Shown here one piece after another: positions 26,460-34,532 of a stretch of DNA of 36,181 nucleotides. Location: contig JAJFUP010000046.1 of assembly GCA_021372395.1 (NCBI GenBank), positions 1-36,181 on the forward strand, in the 5' to 3' direction. Origin of the DNA: Deltaproteobacteria bacterium. GTDB lineage: Bacteria > Desulfobacterota > Desulfomonilia > UBA1062. A program made the position numbers and the translations under genes. Each line of letters starts with the position of its first letter. Positions within the stretch are counted from its first letter, which is position 1. Under the pieces are notes generated by a model. It worked only from the letters and a program-made list of their open reading frames with translations, was not told the DNA's origin and searched no databases.

Positions 26460-26740
26460 CACCCCTGATGGAGGGCTCGACAGGTTCAAGGAGAAGACAC
26501 TTCATGCATGCGTCAAGCTTCGCCATCTCACCCCTGGTGCTGTGTGTTCCCTGCAACAGTCGGTGATGAACTTCACCATGGCACCACTGCCCGTGATCAC
26601 GGCAACTGCCCTTGCCTGCTTGCGTTTTACCATTCGAAACCCTGAAAGTTCATACGTGGTACAATGATTGCAACATCTCCCATGCTTCCACTCTCACGAT
26701 CCGGACAGGAGAACGATCGAGGCTGGGAGGGAGATGGATC

Positions 26741-27673
26741 ATGAAAAGAACGAATGATCTGCGTTTCACATTCTTCGGAACGCCCATACTGATCGCCTGG
26801 ATCCTGCTTATCGCCCTTGGTGCTTCGGCAAAGCCGGAAAGCCTCTACGGCTCGGACATTCCGGCGCTCGGTCGCCCCCTTCCGGTCGAACCGGGGTTCA
26901 AGCCGCGATCCGGAGCGTATTACTACAAGATCGATTTCAACAGCGTGAATGTAGGAACGGCATGCATCTCGATCGACCGTGAGAATGATCTGTACAAGGT
27001 CCATGTTCAAGCCCAGACAATCGGCATGGTGGACCGCGTGTACAGCATGCGATACCAGGGCGATTCCCTGATGGAAACCGACCCCCTTTCCCCGGTGAAA
27101 TCCAAGATGCAGCAGGAAGTGAAGTCGACCGAAAAGATCACGACCATCAGCTTCCAGGAGAATGGGACCATCAAGGCCACGGAAAAGAAAACCAAGCACG
27201 GTGGTCAGGCGAAATACGATGTGAGGCAGGTTCAGCCGGAAAGGTTCACCCTGGATCCTTTCTCCGCGTCATACCTCGTGCGGGCGCTCGACTGGAAACC
27301 CGGAGTGGAGAAGGTCTTCGCCGTGTACACGGGGAAAAACCAGTACGAGCTGCGCCTCAGATGCGACAGCCGGGTGACCGTGGAGATCGCCGGCGAGAAA
27401 AGGGACGCATGGGTGATCGTGCCGAGGGTTGCGAACCTGGACCCCATAAAACAAGCCCAAGCATCGAAGAAGAAGCCGGCCAGCATGAAGATCTATGTCT
27501 CGGCAGACGAACTCAAGGATGTGCTCAAGATCGAGGCAAGCCATACCATGGGTACCTTTCGGGTCCTCCTGGACCGGTTCGACCCTGCAGACAACCAGGG
27601 CAAGTCAGTGGTCGCCCAGGCAAAGGCCGTGGCAACCCAGGGCGAGGATGCTGCTTCATCCGAGAGCAACTGA
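26741..27673 (+). CDS. Secreted DUF3108 family protein
   Basis: A 310-residue protein with an N-terminal signal segment (about residues 10-30, ILIAWILLIALGASAK) and a beta-rich body resembling DUF3108 (FKPRSGAYYYKIDFNSVNVG near the N-terminus is typical, as is the later DPFSASYLVRAL and the KIYVSAD segment). The fold is lipocalin/LolA-like in appearance, so an envelope or lipid-related role is possible, but function is unknown. The start is set by GGGAGGGAG eight bases upstream and the signal segment that follows. It stands alone and ends 31 bases from the convergent HtrA gene. The last 25 residues are low-complexity. Confidence 0.8.
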   Translation: MKRTNDLRFTFFGTPILIAWILLIALGASAKPESLYGSDIPALGRPLPVEPGFKPRSGAYYYKIDFNSVNVGTACISIDRENDLYKVHVQAQTIGMVDRVYSMRYQGDSLMETDPLSPVKSKMQQEVKSTEKITTISFQENGTIKATEKKTKHGGQAKYDVRQVQPERFTLDPFSASYLVRALDWKPGVEKVFAVYTGKNQYELRLRCDSRVTVEIAGEKRDAWVIVPRVANLDPIKQAQASKKKPASMKIYVSADELKDVLKIEASHTMGTFRVLLDRFDPADNQGKSVVAQAKAVATQGEDAASSESN

Positions 27674-27704
27674 CCCGCCAGAGTGCCCGGCTTTCTTGCG
27701 ATCC

Positions 27705-29171
27705 TTACCGCACCGCCACCTGAATATTCCCGGTCCTGCCGCTTCGATGATCGACGATGAACAGGTTGACGGACTGGCCTGATTTCAGCGTGCCCACAAT
27801 GGTCGAGAACCTCTCCGGACTGTCGACCGGCTGGTCGTTCACCCTGAGGATGAGGTCGTCGATCTCGAACCCAGCCTTTGCCATGGGCCCCTTGGGCTCG
27901 AGCCTGCTGATGGCGACACCCTGGTCCTGCTCGATGCCGTACCTGCTCACTTCATTGTCGTTGAGAGGCCTCACATCCACACCCAGCTTGTCTCTCAGAG
28001 AAACGGCCATCATCTTTGCCGAGTCCTCGAGATTCCCGACCTTTGAGACAATGGAGAGCTTCTTGCCCCCACGCACTATGCCGAGCGTCACCTCCTTGCC
28101 GATGGGTGTGGTGGCCACCAGGTTCCTCAACTCACCGGTATCCGCAACATCCTTTCCATCGAAGGTGACGATCACGTCCCCCGCCTTGATGCCGGCACGA
28201 AACGCAGGCCCACCCGTTACCACATCAACCACGTAGGCCCCTTTTGACATATCGAGCCCGAGGGCCTTGCGCCTTTCGAAGGTGATATCCTGGAGCGTGA
28301 TCCCGAGCCATCCGCGCTGGATCCTGCCGGTGCTCATCAAGGCCTTCGCTATGTGAATGGCCATGTTGCTCGGTATTGCGAACCCGATCCCCTCGGAGCC
28401 GCCCGACTGCGAGGCAATGATGGAGTTCACCCCGATGACCTGGCCGTCGAGGTTGAGCAGTGGCCCGCCGCTGTTTCCGGGGTTTATCGCCGCATCGGTC
28501 TGGAGAAAGTCCTGGTATGTGCTCGGGTCGGTTATCCCCTGCCTGTGCTTGGCACTTATGATGCCCTGGGTAACGGTCTGGTCGAGGCCTCTCGGCTGGC
28601 CGATGGCGACCACCCATTCACCCACCTGGACCCTGTCCGAATCCCCGAAGGTAACAAAGGGAAGCTTTTCCTTTGCAGACACCTTGATCACGGCCAGGTC
28701 AGTCTTCGGGTCGGTGCCTACTATCTTTGCCACGTACTGGCTCTCGCTGGAGAGGATGACCTGTATCTGGGTTGCGCCGGCCACTACGTGATTATTGGTA
28801 AGGATGTAGCCGTCTCTGTTGATGATCATGCCGGTTCCGATCCCCCTCATCTCCCTCTTGAACTTCCTGGGTTCCTGGGGAAAATTGAAGAACCGGCGGA
28901 AGAACGGGTCGCTCTCGAATGACGACAGCGGGTTCACGACATCCTGTCGCTGGGTCACCTCAATGTGCACCACGGCAGGGATGTTCTGCCTGGCCACGTT
29001 GATGATGACGTTGCGGAAGTCCTTCTCGTTTATAGTCGTCTTCTCGGACGGGGCCTTGGTCACCTGCGTGATCCCGGAGCTCACGTTGGTCACGTCCTCT
29101 TTGGTGCAGGCGCCGACGGACAGCATAATAATAATCATGCCGATTGAGATGTACCAAGGATATCGTTTCAT
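27705..29171 (-). CDS. HtrA/DegP-type serine protease, predicted lipoprotein
   Basis: A 488-residue periplasmic protein quality-control protease. The trypsin-like triad is H128 (TNNHVV), D158 (KTDLAV) and S234 (GNSGGP), followed by two PDZ domains (about 280-375 and 395-485), as in DegP/DegQ. The N-terminus is odd: hydrophobic residues 7-18 lead to VGAC (Cys22), a lipobox-like site, so the protein may be lipid-anchored rather than soluble. The loop after the first strand is long (RQDVVNPLSSFESDPFFRRFF), as in DegP's LA loop. Start at 29171 is fixed by AGGAGG five bases upstream. Single gene. Confidence 0.93.
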   Translation of the reverse strand: MKRYPWYISIGMIIIMLSVGACTKEDVTNVSSGITQVTKAPSEKTTINEKDFRNVIINVARQNIPAVVHIEVTQRQDVVNPLSSFESDPFFRRFFNFPQEPRKFKREMRGIGTGMIINRDGYILTNNHVVAGATQIQVILSSESQYVAKIVGTDPKTDLAVIKVSAKEKLPFVTFGDSDRVQVGEWVVAIGQPRGLDQTVTQGIISAKHRQGITDPSTYQDFLQTDAAINPGNSGGPLLNLDGQVIGVNSIIASQSGGSEGIGFAIPSNMAIHIAKALMSTGRIQRGWLGITLQDITFERRKALGLDMSKGAYVVDVVTGGPAFRAGIKAGDVIVTFDGKDVADTGELRNLVATTPIGKEVTLGIVRGGKKLSIVSKVGNLEDSAKMMAVSLRDKLGVDVRPLNDNEVSRYGIEQDQGVAISRLEPKGPMAKAGFEIDDLILRVNDQPVDSPERFSTIVGTLKSGQSVNLFIVDHRSGRTGNIQVAVR

Positions 29172-29200
29172 TGTGTCCTCCTGTCTGGAACCATAGTGAA

Positions 29201-29228
29201 ATAGTAACGCAAATACTTTTCCGTGCAA
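29201..29228 (-). promoter_or_regulatory. Promoter of the HtrA gene
   Basis: TTGCAC (29228-29223), 16-base spacer, TACTAT (29206-29201) on the minus strand, with a leader of about 25 bases to the start codon. No obvious sigmaE-type sequence was seen. Confidence 0.5.
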
Positions 29229-29339
29229 GAAATTTCAAGATGCTGTTTTCCGTATCCCGCCCGCCGGAGAGTTGCCTGGTTCAACAAGCTTGTTTACCGG
29301 CCGCTCGATACAGTCTATATCCAAGGGGGAAGATCACTG

Positions 29340-29369
29340 TTGTCATTGCGTGGCTGCAGATGATACTAT
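29340..29369 (+). promoter_or_regulatory. Promoter of the lysine-rich small gene
   Basis: TTGTCA (29340-29345), 18-base spacer and TACTAT (29364-29369), followed by a strong AGGAGG at 29392-29397. Confidence 0.5.
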
Positions 29370-29405
29370 CGTAAAACCGTACTGTTACGAGAGGAGGAAG
29401 AGAGT

Positions 29406-29507
29406 ATGTCAAAATCCGAAATAGTCAAGAAAGACGAGAAGAAAAAACCCCAGAAAACAGCGAAAGAGAAGAAGCAGGCAAAGCTGGAAAAGAAAAAGAA
29501 CAAATAG
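29406..29507 (+). CDS. Lysine-rich 33-residue protein
   Basis: A tiny open frame starting MSKSEIVKKDEKKKPQ and ending KKKNK: 15 of 33 residues are Lys and no aromatic or Cys residue is present. It has its own promoter-like pair and a perfect AGGAGG eight bases ahead of the ATG, which is why I call it a gene rather than a chance frame. It is expected to be very basic and unstructured, perhaps binding nucleic acid, but that is inference only. I recognise no family. Confidence 0.7.
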   Translation: MSKSEIVKKDEKKKPQKTAKEKKQAKLEKKKNK

Positions 29508-29838
29508 CCGGTCAGCTTCATTCTGCCATGATCGGTGGCAGGATATGACGAGAAATGAATACAGCGCTATGCCCTCCCGAGGAGAACTGTCCATCGACCA
29601 GGAGGGCAGAGGGCCCTGTGCTCGCGAAGCAGGGTCGTCGGCCTTAAAGCCCTCCCGGCTGGCGAGGGGGTATGAAGGCAGGGCAATCATGCCCTTCTCA
29701 TGACCTGTGAACCTTGCCCCCCCTCTTCTCTTCGAGTGCTTCGGTCTTATTAATAGGTCCGTATCCGCCCTCTCCTTCCGGAGGTACGGCCTGGAGTGCC
29801 TCCAAGGGAGCGGGATGAGACAAAGGAGGTGGCAGGGT
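29508..29838 (+). other. Hairpin-rich region upstream of the 94-residue protein gene
   Basis: A 330-base gap with several possible RNA stems in a row: 29570-29577 with 29601-29608 (TGCCCTCC/GGAGGGCA), 29614-29618 with 29630-29634, 29650-29654 with 29664-29668, and GGGCA 29681-29685 with TGCCC 29690-29694. No known riboswitch core was recognised. Further right a weak stem CCGTA/TACGG lies just ahead of the ribosome site. It could be a structured leader of the next gene, an RNA, or decayed sequence. Confidence 0.3.
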
Positions 29839-30123
29839 ATGCCGTACGTCCTCATCAGGCACAAGGTCAAGGACTACAAGACATGGAAACCCTTCTTCGA
29901 CGAGCATGGCAAAATGCGCAAGTCATCAGGCTCGAAGGGGGGTAAGGTTTTCAGGAATTACGACGATCCCACCGAAGTCTTCATCCTCCTGCAGTGGGAC
30001 ACCCGGGAAAATGCCCTGAAGTTCATGAAATCGGATGATGTGCGCGAGGCCATGCACCATGCAGGAGTCATGGGACAGCCCGCGATATCCTACCTGGATG
30101 AGGTGGACGTGCCCCCGGCATGA
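29839..30123 (+). CDS. Small ferredoxin-like fold (ABM-type) protein
   Basis: A 94-residue protein that fits the dimeric alpha/beta-barrel superfamily, similar to antibiotic-biosynthesis-monooxygenase-type proteins: an opening strand YVLIRHKVKDY, then KTWKPFFDEHGKMRK (helix), a strand VFRNYDDPTEVFILLQW and a second helix with NALKFMKSDDVREAM. No catalytic residues can be named. The start at 29839 is set by AGGAGG nine bases upstream; the frame extends upstream to 29707 but without a ribosome site. A DJ-1/PfpI gene follows 224 bases later on the same strand. Function unknown. Confidence 0.72.
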   Translation: MPYVLIRHKVKDYKTWKPFFDEHGKMRKSSGSKGGKVFRNYDDPTEVFILLQWDTRENALKFMKSDDVREAMHHAGVMGQPAISYLDEVDVPPA

Positions 30124-30347
30124 CATTCCTGCTGCCCCGGGATGGGTGAGCACAAACCTTTCATGACTCTCCACGGGTGGCGGTCACGAAAACGGCTTCC
30201 CTTGAAGGGCGACGCGGCGGCCCCCTTCCCCGGCCCTCACGTTCCCCTGGCATGCGTCATTTTTGCTGCCGCAGCGAGCTCATCGAGGAAAAGAGGTAGC
30301 AAAACCTGGCCGGATTCTTTAAGGTGTGGAACACAAAGGAGAGTCGC

Positions 30348-30857
30348 GTGAAAAGGATCGCACTTCTGGTGGAAGACCATTATGAAGACCTGGAACTGCA
30401 CTACCCCTTGCTGAGGCTGAAAGAGGCCAGGTTTCAGGTCGACCTGGTGGGATCGGAAAAAGGGGTGGAATATACCGGCAAGCACGGCTACCCGGCGCTC
30501 AGCGATTTTGCGTCGTCGCAGGTCAAAGCCGCGGATTACGACGGGGTGGTGATCCCGGGAGGATACTCCCCGGACATGATGAGAAGATGCAGGGCCACCA
30601 TCGACTTCGTCCGCGAGATGGACGCACAGGCCAAGCTCATCGCCGCCATCTGCCACGGCCCCTGGATCATGGCCAGCGCCTGCAACCTCAAGGGCAGGAC
30701 CGTGACCTCCTTCTTCTCCATCAGGGACGACCTCGTCAATGCCGGCGCCCAGTGGGTCGACAAAGAGGTCGTGATATCGGAAAACCTCATCACCTCCCGC
30801 ACGCCTCAGGACCTTGTCGCATTCACCATAGCCATCATCAGCACGCTACGCGTATAA
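30348..30857 (+). CDS. DJ-1/PfpI family protein
   Basis: A 169-residue class I glutamine-amidotransferase-like protein of the PfpI/YhbO group. The nucleophile elbow is AAICHGPW (C102, H103), the partner acid region is EDHYEDLE near residues 9-16, and SRTPQDL near 150 is a typical C-terminal motif. Members are linked to protein or metabolite repair after carbonyl damage, and to peptidase or glyoxalase-like activity; which applies here is not clear. GTG start with AAGGAG six bases ahead. It could be in one transcript with the 94-residue protein, but the gap is wide. Confidence 0.92.
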   Translation: MKRIALLVEDHYEDLELHYPLLRLKEARFQVDLVGSEKGVEYTGKHGYPALSDFASSQVKAADYDGVVIPGGYSPDMMRRCRATIDFVREMDAQAKLIAAICHGPWIMASACNLKGRTVTSFFSIRDDLVNAGAQWVDKEVVISENLITSRTPQDLVAFTIAIISTLRV

Positions 30858-30902
30858 GGACGCAGAGGAGAAAAAATCCTGAGAACCGGTCGGACGGTGG
30901 CA

Positions 30903-31904
30903 TCACCCCTGGCCGGTGTAATAACGGGACGGCCCTTCCCAGACATCCCATCCGCTTTCTCTGAAGAGCGCCCGGCAGCTCGAAACGCTCTCTCCCCGCC
31001 CCTCTTCGGTCCTTTCCCTGGTGTCTCTCGGGTTCGCCCCCGACTCCGCCCAGAACAGGTTCGCCCCGGCAATTGCGCCGAGCGTACAGGGTTCGTGCGT
31101 ACAGTTGCCCAAGACCTTGCGGGTGACGCCGAGCCTCGTGACCGCGACGACCTGCGCCATGCGCAGCTCGCTTATCATGCCGCGCTTTGCGATTTCAGAC
31201 CCGGGGATGGTGATGCGCCGGGCAGCACCGCTGTAAGAGGGGGTTATGGAGCTGGTGAACTGTATCAGCTCGGCGATCTCCTCGTTCGTGTGCTCCGGCC
31301 CCACGGGCTCGATGCAGGTGCCGACGCCCAGACCCGCTTCCTGAAAGTTCCGGATACTCTGTCTGCGGCCCTCCGGCGAGAGCGTGGTGTCTGTCCCTTC
31401 CCGCAGCCTGAGTGCATGATAGACGCCCGTGTAACCGGCTTCTTTCAACCTGATGGCGTTCTTCAATGACTGGTCGCCCACGTTGGCGATGAGAAGGGTC
31501 TTTGCGTCCAGGTTCCGGCGTATCTCGGAAGACATGTCGAGAAACAGCTCGAAGGGATAGGCCGCCGTGGTCATCACGAAGACGGCGTTGGCCCCCTCGG
31601 CCTCGAATCGCTTCGCCTGGGAAACTGCGTCTTCTGCCGTGATCCGAAGCTCCTGCGTGAAGATCCCATGCATCTTGGCGAATGAGCAGAACGCACAGTT
31701 GGCCGGGCACGGCGCAAGGTTCAGGGCGAACTGGGCATGGACCTCGGCCTTGTTCCCCGTGAGGTCTTTCGAGATCATGTTGGCAGCAGCCATGATCCGG
31801 TACGCCTCGGGTGAGTCGGGAGGACAGCTCAACATCAAGACCAATTCCTCCCTGGTGAGCGAATCCGTCTCATGGACCTTCCTGATCAGGTCATCGACGT
31901 GCAT
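30903..31904 (-). CDS. Radical SAM protein, biotin synthase-like
   Basis: A 333-residue TIM-barrel radical SAM enzyme. The iron-sulfur cluster motif C-x3-C-x2-C is CPANCAFC (C66, C70, C73), followed by the SAM-binding region GANAVFVMTT. Length, the position of the cluster motif and the C-terminal region (GNCTHEPCTLGAIAGAN, then SGANPRD) resemble BioB, HydE or HmdB-type proteins. BioB's typical NHNLDT is not present; RLREGTDT stands there, closer to the HydE/PylB style. No other biotin or hydrogenase genes are nearby. The GAGAGGG ribosome site lies five bases ahead of the ATG. Substrate unknown. Confidence 0.85.
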   Translation of the reverse strand: MHVDDLIRKVHETDSLTREELVLMLSCPPDSPEAYRIMAAANMISKDLTGNKAEVHAQFALNLAPCPANCAFCSFAKMHGIFTQELRITAEDAVSQAKRFEAEGANAVFVMTTAAYPFELFLDMSSEIRRNLDAKTLLIANVGDQSLKNAIRLKEAGYTGVYHALRLREGTDTTLSPEGRRQSIRNFQEAGLGVGTCIEPVGPEHTNEEIAELIQFTSSITPSYSGAARRITIPGSEIAKRGMISELRMAQVVAVTRLGVTRKVLGNCTHEPCTLGAIAGANLFWAESGANPRDTRERTEEGRGESVSSCRALFRESGWDVWEGPSRYYTGQG

Positions 31905-31932
31905 CGTATCCCTCTCGGACGATTTTTCAACA

Positions 31933-32197
31933 CTATCTCCTCACACGGCTATTACCGGTTAACTTCCAGAAATGCAAACCGTTCTCGGCCTTCAAGGGCG
32001 CATTGCGGTCGAGGTCTCCGGTCTCTGCCATGGACTTCTTCAGGTTCCCTCCGGTCTGTGCACGAACCGCTATTTCCTCTGCCAGCCTTGCGTTTTCTTT
32101 CGCAAGCTCGAAGGTCAGCGTTTTTTTTCACTGCCGTCACCGCCCGCTTGAAGGATATCGTCTGCCCCTGCTTCCTGTCATGAAATGACATAGGCAT
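31933..32197 (-). pseudogene. Small gene split by an A8 tract (frameshift), about 87 residues if joined
   Basis: On the minus strand the frame from 32197 reads MPMSFHDRKQG...RAVTAVKK up to a run of eight A (32128-32121), after which the same frame loses its protein-like look. The neighbouring frame continues KTLTFELAKENARLAEEIAVR..., a coiled-coil-like helix, to a stop at 31933. Removing one A joins the two into one plausible protein. The gene ends 28 bases before the radical SAM start on the same strand, so the two are probably one transcript. It may be a pseudogene, a sequencing error or slippage. I see no clear ribosome site. No family recognised. Confidence 0.5.
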
Positions 32198-32391
32198 GAT
32201 ATCGGATTGCAGTTACCATGTAAATCTATGTTTTATTTCGCTTTATTTGATCGATCACCGCCGTTCCCGGCTTGCCGAGGTTCTTGCTCGGGATCTCGGG
32301 CGTGCGATTGGCATGAGATTCCTGCCTCATCCGGAATACATGGTAGGGATGGAGAGAAAAGCCTTGCGTGATTTCTTCTCGATCCTCGGCT

Positions 32392-32784
32392 TCAGGATCG
32401 GATCCGGTGGAACAGCCAGGGGGCGACGGCAGTCCAGACGAGTACCAGCGACCAGAGCCTGCCCCGGAGAAGGTTGTAGTCGTGAAGGAGCCTGTTCCAG
32501 GGATGTCCCATCACGTAGTGACCGAAGAGGAACTCGAAGGTGACGGTCATGATGAGCCACATGCCGCCTATGGTTATTGCCTGTCTCGTGGACCGGATCT
32601 GCCGGAATCCCGTCAGAATCCAGATGTAGACACCGAACAGGAAGAGCCCGACAACGGTCGACAGCTGGTGGGCCGAAAGCTCGCTCATGAAAGGCCCATA
32701 GACCTTCTGCCGTACCGTCCCGTTCAAGATCGCAATGATCGCAAGGCCGATCCAGCCGGCCGCATAGATTGCGAGGGTCTTCAT
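32392..32784 (-). CDS. Unknown 130-residue membrane protein with four helices
   Basis: Four hydrophobic segments at about residues 3-20, 41-60, 70-88 and 109-126, with His, Tyr and Trp in the loops (GHYVMGHPW near 88-96, LLHDYN near 99-104). I do not recognise the family. The start is only weakly supported by a ribosome site. About 190 bases without a gene separate it from the split gene to its left. Confidence 0.7.
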   Translation of the reverse strand: MKTLAIYAAGWIGLAIIAILNGTVRQKVYGPFMSELSAHQLSTVVGLFLFGVYIWILTGFRQIRSTRQAITIGGMWLIMTVTFEFLFGHYVMGHPWNRLLHDYNLLRGRLWSLVLVWTAVAPWLFHRIRS

Positions 32785-32873
32785 CTCACGGCGATTCTCT
32801 CATGATCTGCATCTCACCGCAACCTCACCCCTCAATGGATACCGGGACATGAGCACGGGTTCGAACGGTCACC

Positions 32874-33653
32874 TCACCTGCTGAAGAATCCATCTTTGTA
32901 GCCGCACGCTACGCATGTCTTCTCGTCCTGCGCATCCATGACCTTCAGGTAATGACCTCCGGCCCAGAGCTCTTCCGCGCTCCAGTACCCTTCCTTGGTC
33001 TCACGGCCGAGTATCTTGTTCGCAGTGATGGTCAGCAATATCGCCTGGGCGCTCTGACTGGACAGACAATCGTTCGGGATTCCGGCCCAGTCGACGATGC
33101 CGTCAAGCCTGTTCTTGTCGGTATCGTATTGATACGCCCGGAAAAACCGGAGATCCTTGGGTGTGAGGTTTCTCTGCGGACCCTGCTCATACTTGTCCGT
33201 GACGGTAATGGCCTGCCGTGGTCGCCGGACAACGGCAAGCAGAATATAGCCCTTGTCCCCGGCAGTATTCAGGCTGGTGAAGATATAGTCCCCGGCCCTT
33301 GGCTCTCCCTTGTCTTTCAGTACCTTCTGCAGATACAAGGAGGCCTCCTGCATGGTATGGAAAGCCTGTCCCGTTTCCCCTGACGGCAGGACATCCTCCA
33401 GCTTTTTCCCGTACGCCGCCCTGTAGGTGTCTTCAAGCGAAACCCCTATACTGGTGGTTTTGCATGCCTCGTCGATCTTCTTCAGATCGGTCTTCGAGTA
33501 GACCAGGTAGGGCAATGCCGATGCACCTTGTCCAAAGGCACCCGCGATCTGACCGGGAACCATGACCGGGAATTGCAGGGTATTGACAGGGCACGCACAG
33601 AGCACTACCGTGAACACTACCCCCAAAAACGATCTCACTCGGTTCTTCCCCAT
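32874..33653 (-). CDS. Secreted protein of unknown function
   Basis: A 259-residue protein with an N-terminal signal-like segment (VRSFLGVVFTVVLCACPVN; a Cys could be lipidated, but the box is not clear). The body has no motif I recognise, apart from an RFFRAYQYDTDKNRLDG stretch. The last part carries CVACG (TCVACGYKDGFF at the C-terminus), a possible disulfide or metal site. The ATG at 33653 with GAGGTG five bases upstream is preferred over GTG at 33659. Monocistronic. The 5' gap of nearly 390 bases to the next gene holds AT-rich sequence. Confidence 0.72.
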   Translation of the reverse strand: MGKNRVRSFLGVVFTVVLCACPVNTLQFPVMVPGQIAGAFGQGASALPYLVYSKTDLKKIDEACKTTSIGVSLEDTYRAAYGKKLEDVLPSGETGQAFHTMQEASLYLQKVLKDKGEPRAGDYIFTSLNTAGDKGYILLAVVRRPRQAITVTDKYEQGPQRNLTPKDLRFFRAYQYDTDKNRLDGIVDWAGIPNDCLSSQSAQAILLTITANKILGRETKEGYWSAEELWAGGHYLKVMDAQDEKTCVACGYKDGFFSR

Positions 33654-33659
33654 ATTCAC

Positions 33660-34041
33660 CTCGTTTCATCAGGTATACCTCTCCCCTGGGGGCGATGAAA
33701 ATATCAGGTTGAGCGTTCATTGGATGAAAATCAAAGACTTTCTCAGTAAATATAACAAACAATACATCCATCTATCAGGCAGGGGAACGCATATTCATCA
33801 TGAAATAAGTCACTCCACCAAAAAGTCAACTCGCGTGCCTTGACGCCATCATGGGGAGAGATGTGCAAGGGAACCTCGGAAAATGGATCGATGTTCCTGA
33901 AGAAGCATCAGCGGTGACCCGGTGCCGGAATCCTTTGTTAATTCACTCATATTACTTGTATTTATACCTGATCTAAGGCATAGGTATAGCGGGGAGATCG
34001 CTGCTGATTGTCTCTTTTTATGATTCTGTGGAGGTGGCGGT
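33660..34041. other. Gap between the unknown secreted protein and the hotdog protein genes
   Basis: About 380 bases, AT-rich around 33720-33800 and 33945-33990. A 7-bp inverted repeat TATACCT/AGGTATA (33963-33969, 33982-33988) lies 54 bases ahead of the hotdog gene and could be an operator. A short frame from ATG 33724 lacks a ribosome site, so I do not call it. Confidence 0.4.
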
Positions 34042-34488
34042 ATGGACAGGGAAGCACTCAGGGCTGCCATCACGGAAACCATCCCGTGGGTGAAGATGAG
34101 CTCTCTCTTTGTGGAGACCTTCGAAGAAGGCCACGTGAAGCTCTGCGTTCCTGCGGCAAACCACCTGAACCACGTGGGGATCGTCTATGCGGGCACGCAC
34201 TTCATGCTCATGGAGGTCGCAGGTGCGGCTCTGTTCCTGGCAACCTACGGCATTCAGAAGTACATACCCGTCAACAAGGCCATGAGCATCAGATACCTGA
34301 AGCCCGCCACCACCGACATCTCCTGCGAACTCCGGATGGACCGGGAGGAGGGAATCCAAAAGCTCAAACCCGTGGAGGAAAGGGGAAAGGGGGAGTGGAT
34401 CCTCGACATGACCGTCACCGATGCTCAGGGCACCGTCGTCTCCACCTCGACCTGCACGTACTACCTCATCGGCTCCCCGATGGCGTGA
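34042..34488 (+). CDS. Hotdog-fold thioesterase-like protein (DUF4442/PaaI type)
   Basis: A 148-residue hotdog protein. The central helix region HLNHVGIVYAGTHFMLMEVAG is the part that forms the thioester-binding pocket in this superfamily, followed by the strands KAMSIRYLKPATTDISCEL. It lacks the usual Asp/Glu in GGxxxxLxE, having AGTHFMLMEVAG, so catalysis is not certain; the Glu is kept. GGAGG lies seven bases upstream of ATG. It may hydrolyse an acyl-CoA. Monocistronic, convergent with the metzincin-like gene. Confidence 0.8.
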   Translation: MDREALRAAITETIPWVKMSSLFVETFEEGHVKLCVPAANHLNHVGIVYAGTHFMLMEVAGAALFLATYGIQKYIPVNKAMSIRYLKPATTDISCELRMDREEGIQKLKPVEERGKGEWILDMTVTDAQGTVVSTSTCTYYLIGSPMA

Positions 34489-34532
34489 ATGGCATACCCT
34501 GGTGGTGATGAAACCCGTTCCGTGCGGATATA

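Noticed and set aside
29570-29700. c-di-GMP (GEMM) or FMN riboswitch
   Set aside because: The conserved cores of those classes were not found on either strand, despite the hairpins and the nearby GGDEF gene.
29409-29870. Minus-strand frame of 153 codons across the lysine-rich gene and its downstream gap
   Set aside because: No ribosome site, and its end is the complement of the lysine codons, giving a false hydrophobic tail.
32850-32870. GGTTCGAAC, as in a tRNA T-loop
   Set aside because: The flanking bases do not pair as a T-stem and no cloverleaf can be drawn.
33724-33843. Short frame beginning MKIKDFLSKYNKQ
   Set aside because: No ribosome site, and composition matches the AT-rich intergenic patch.
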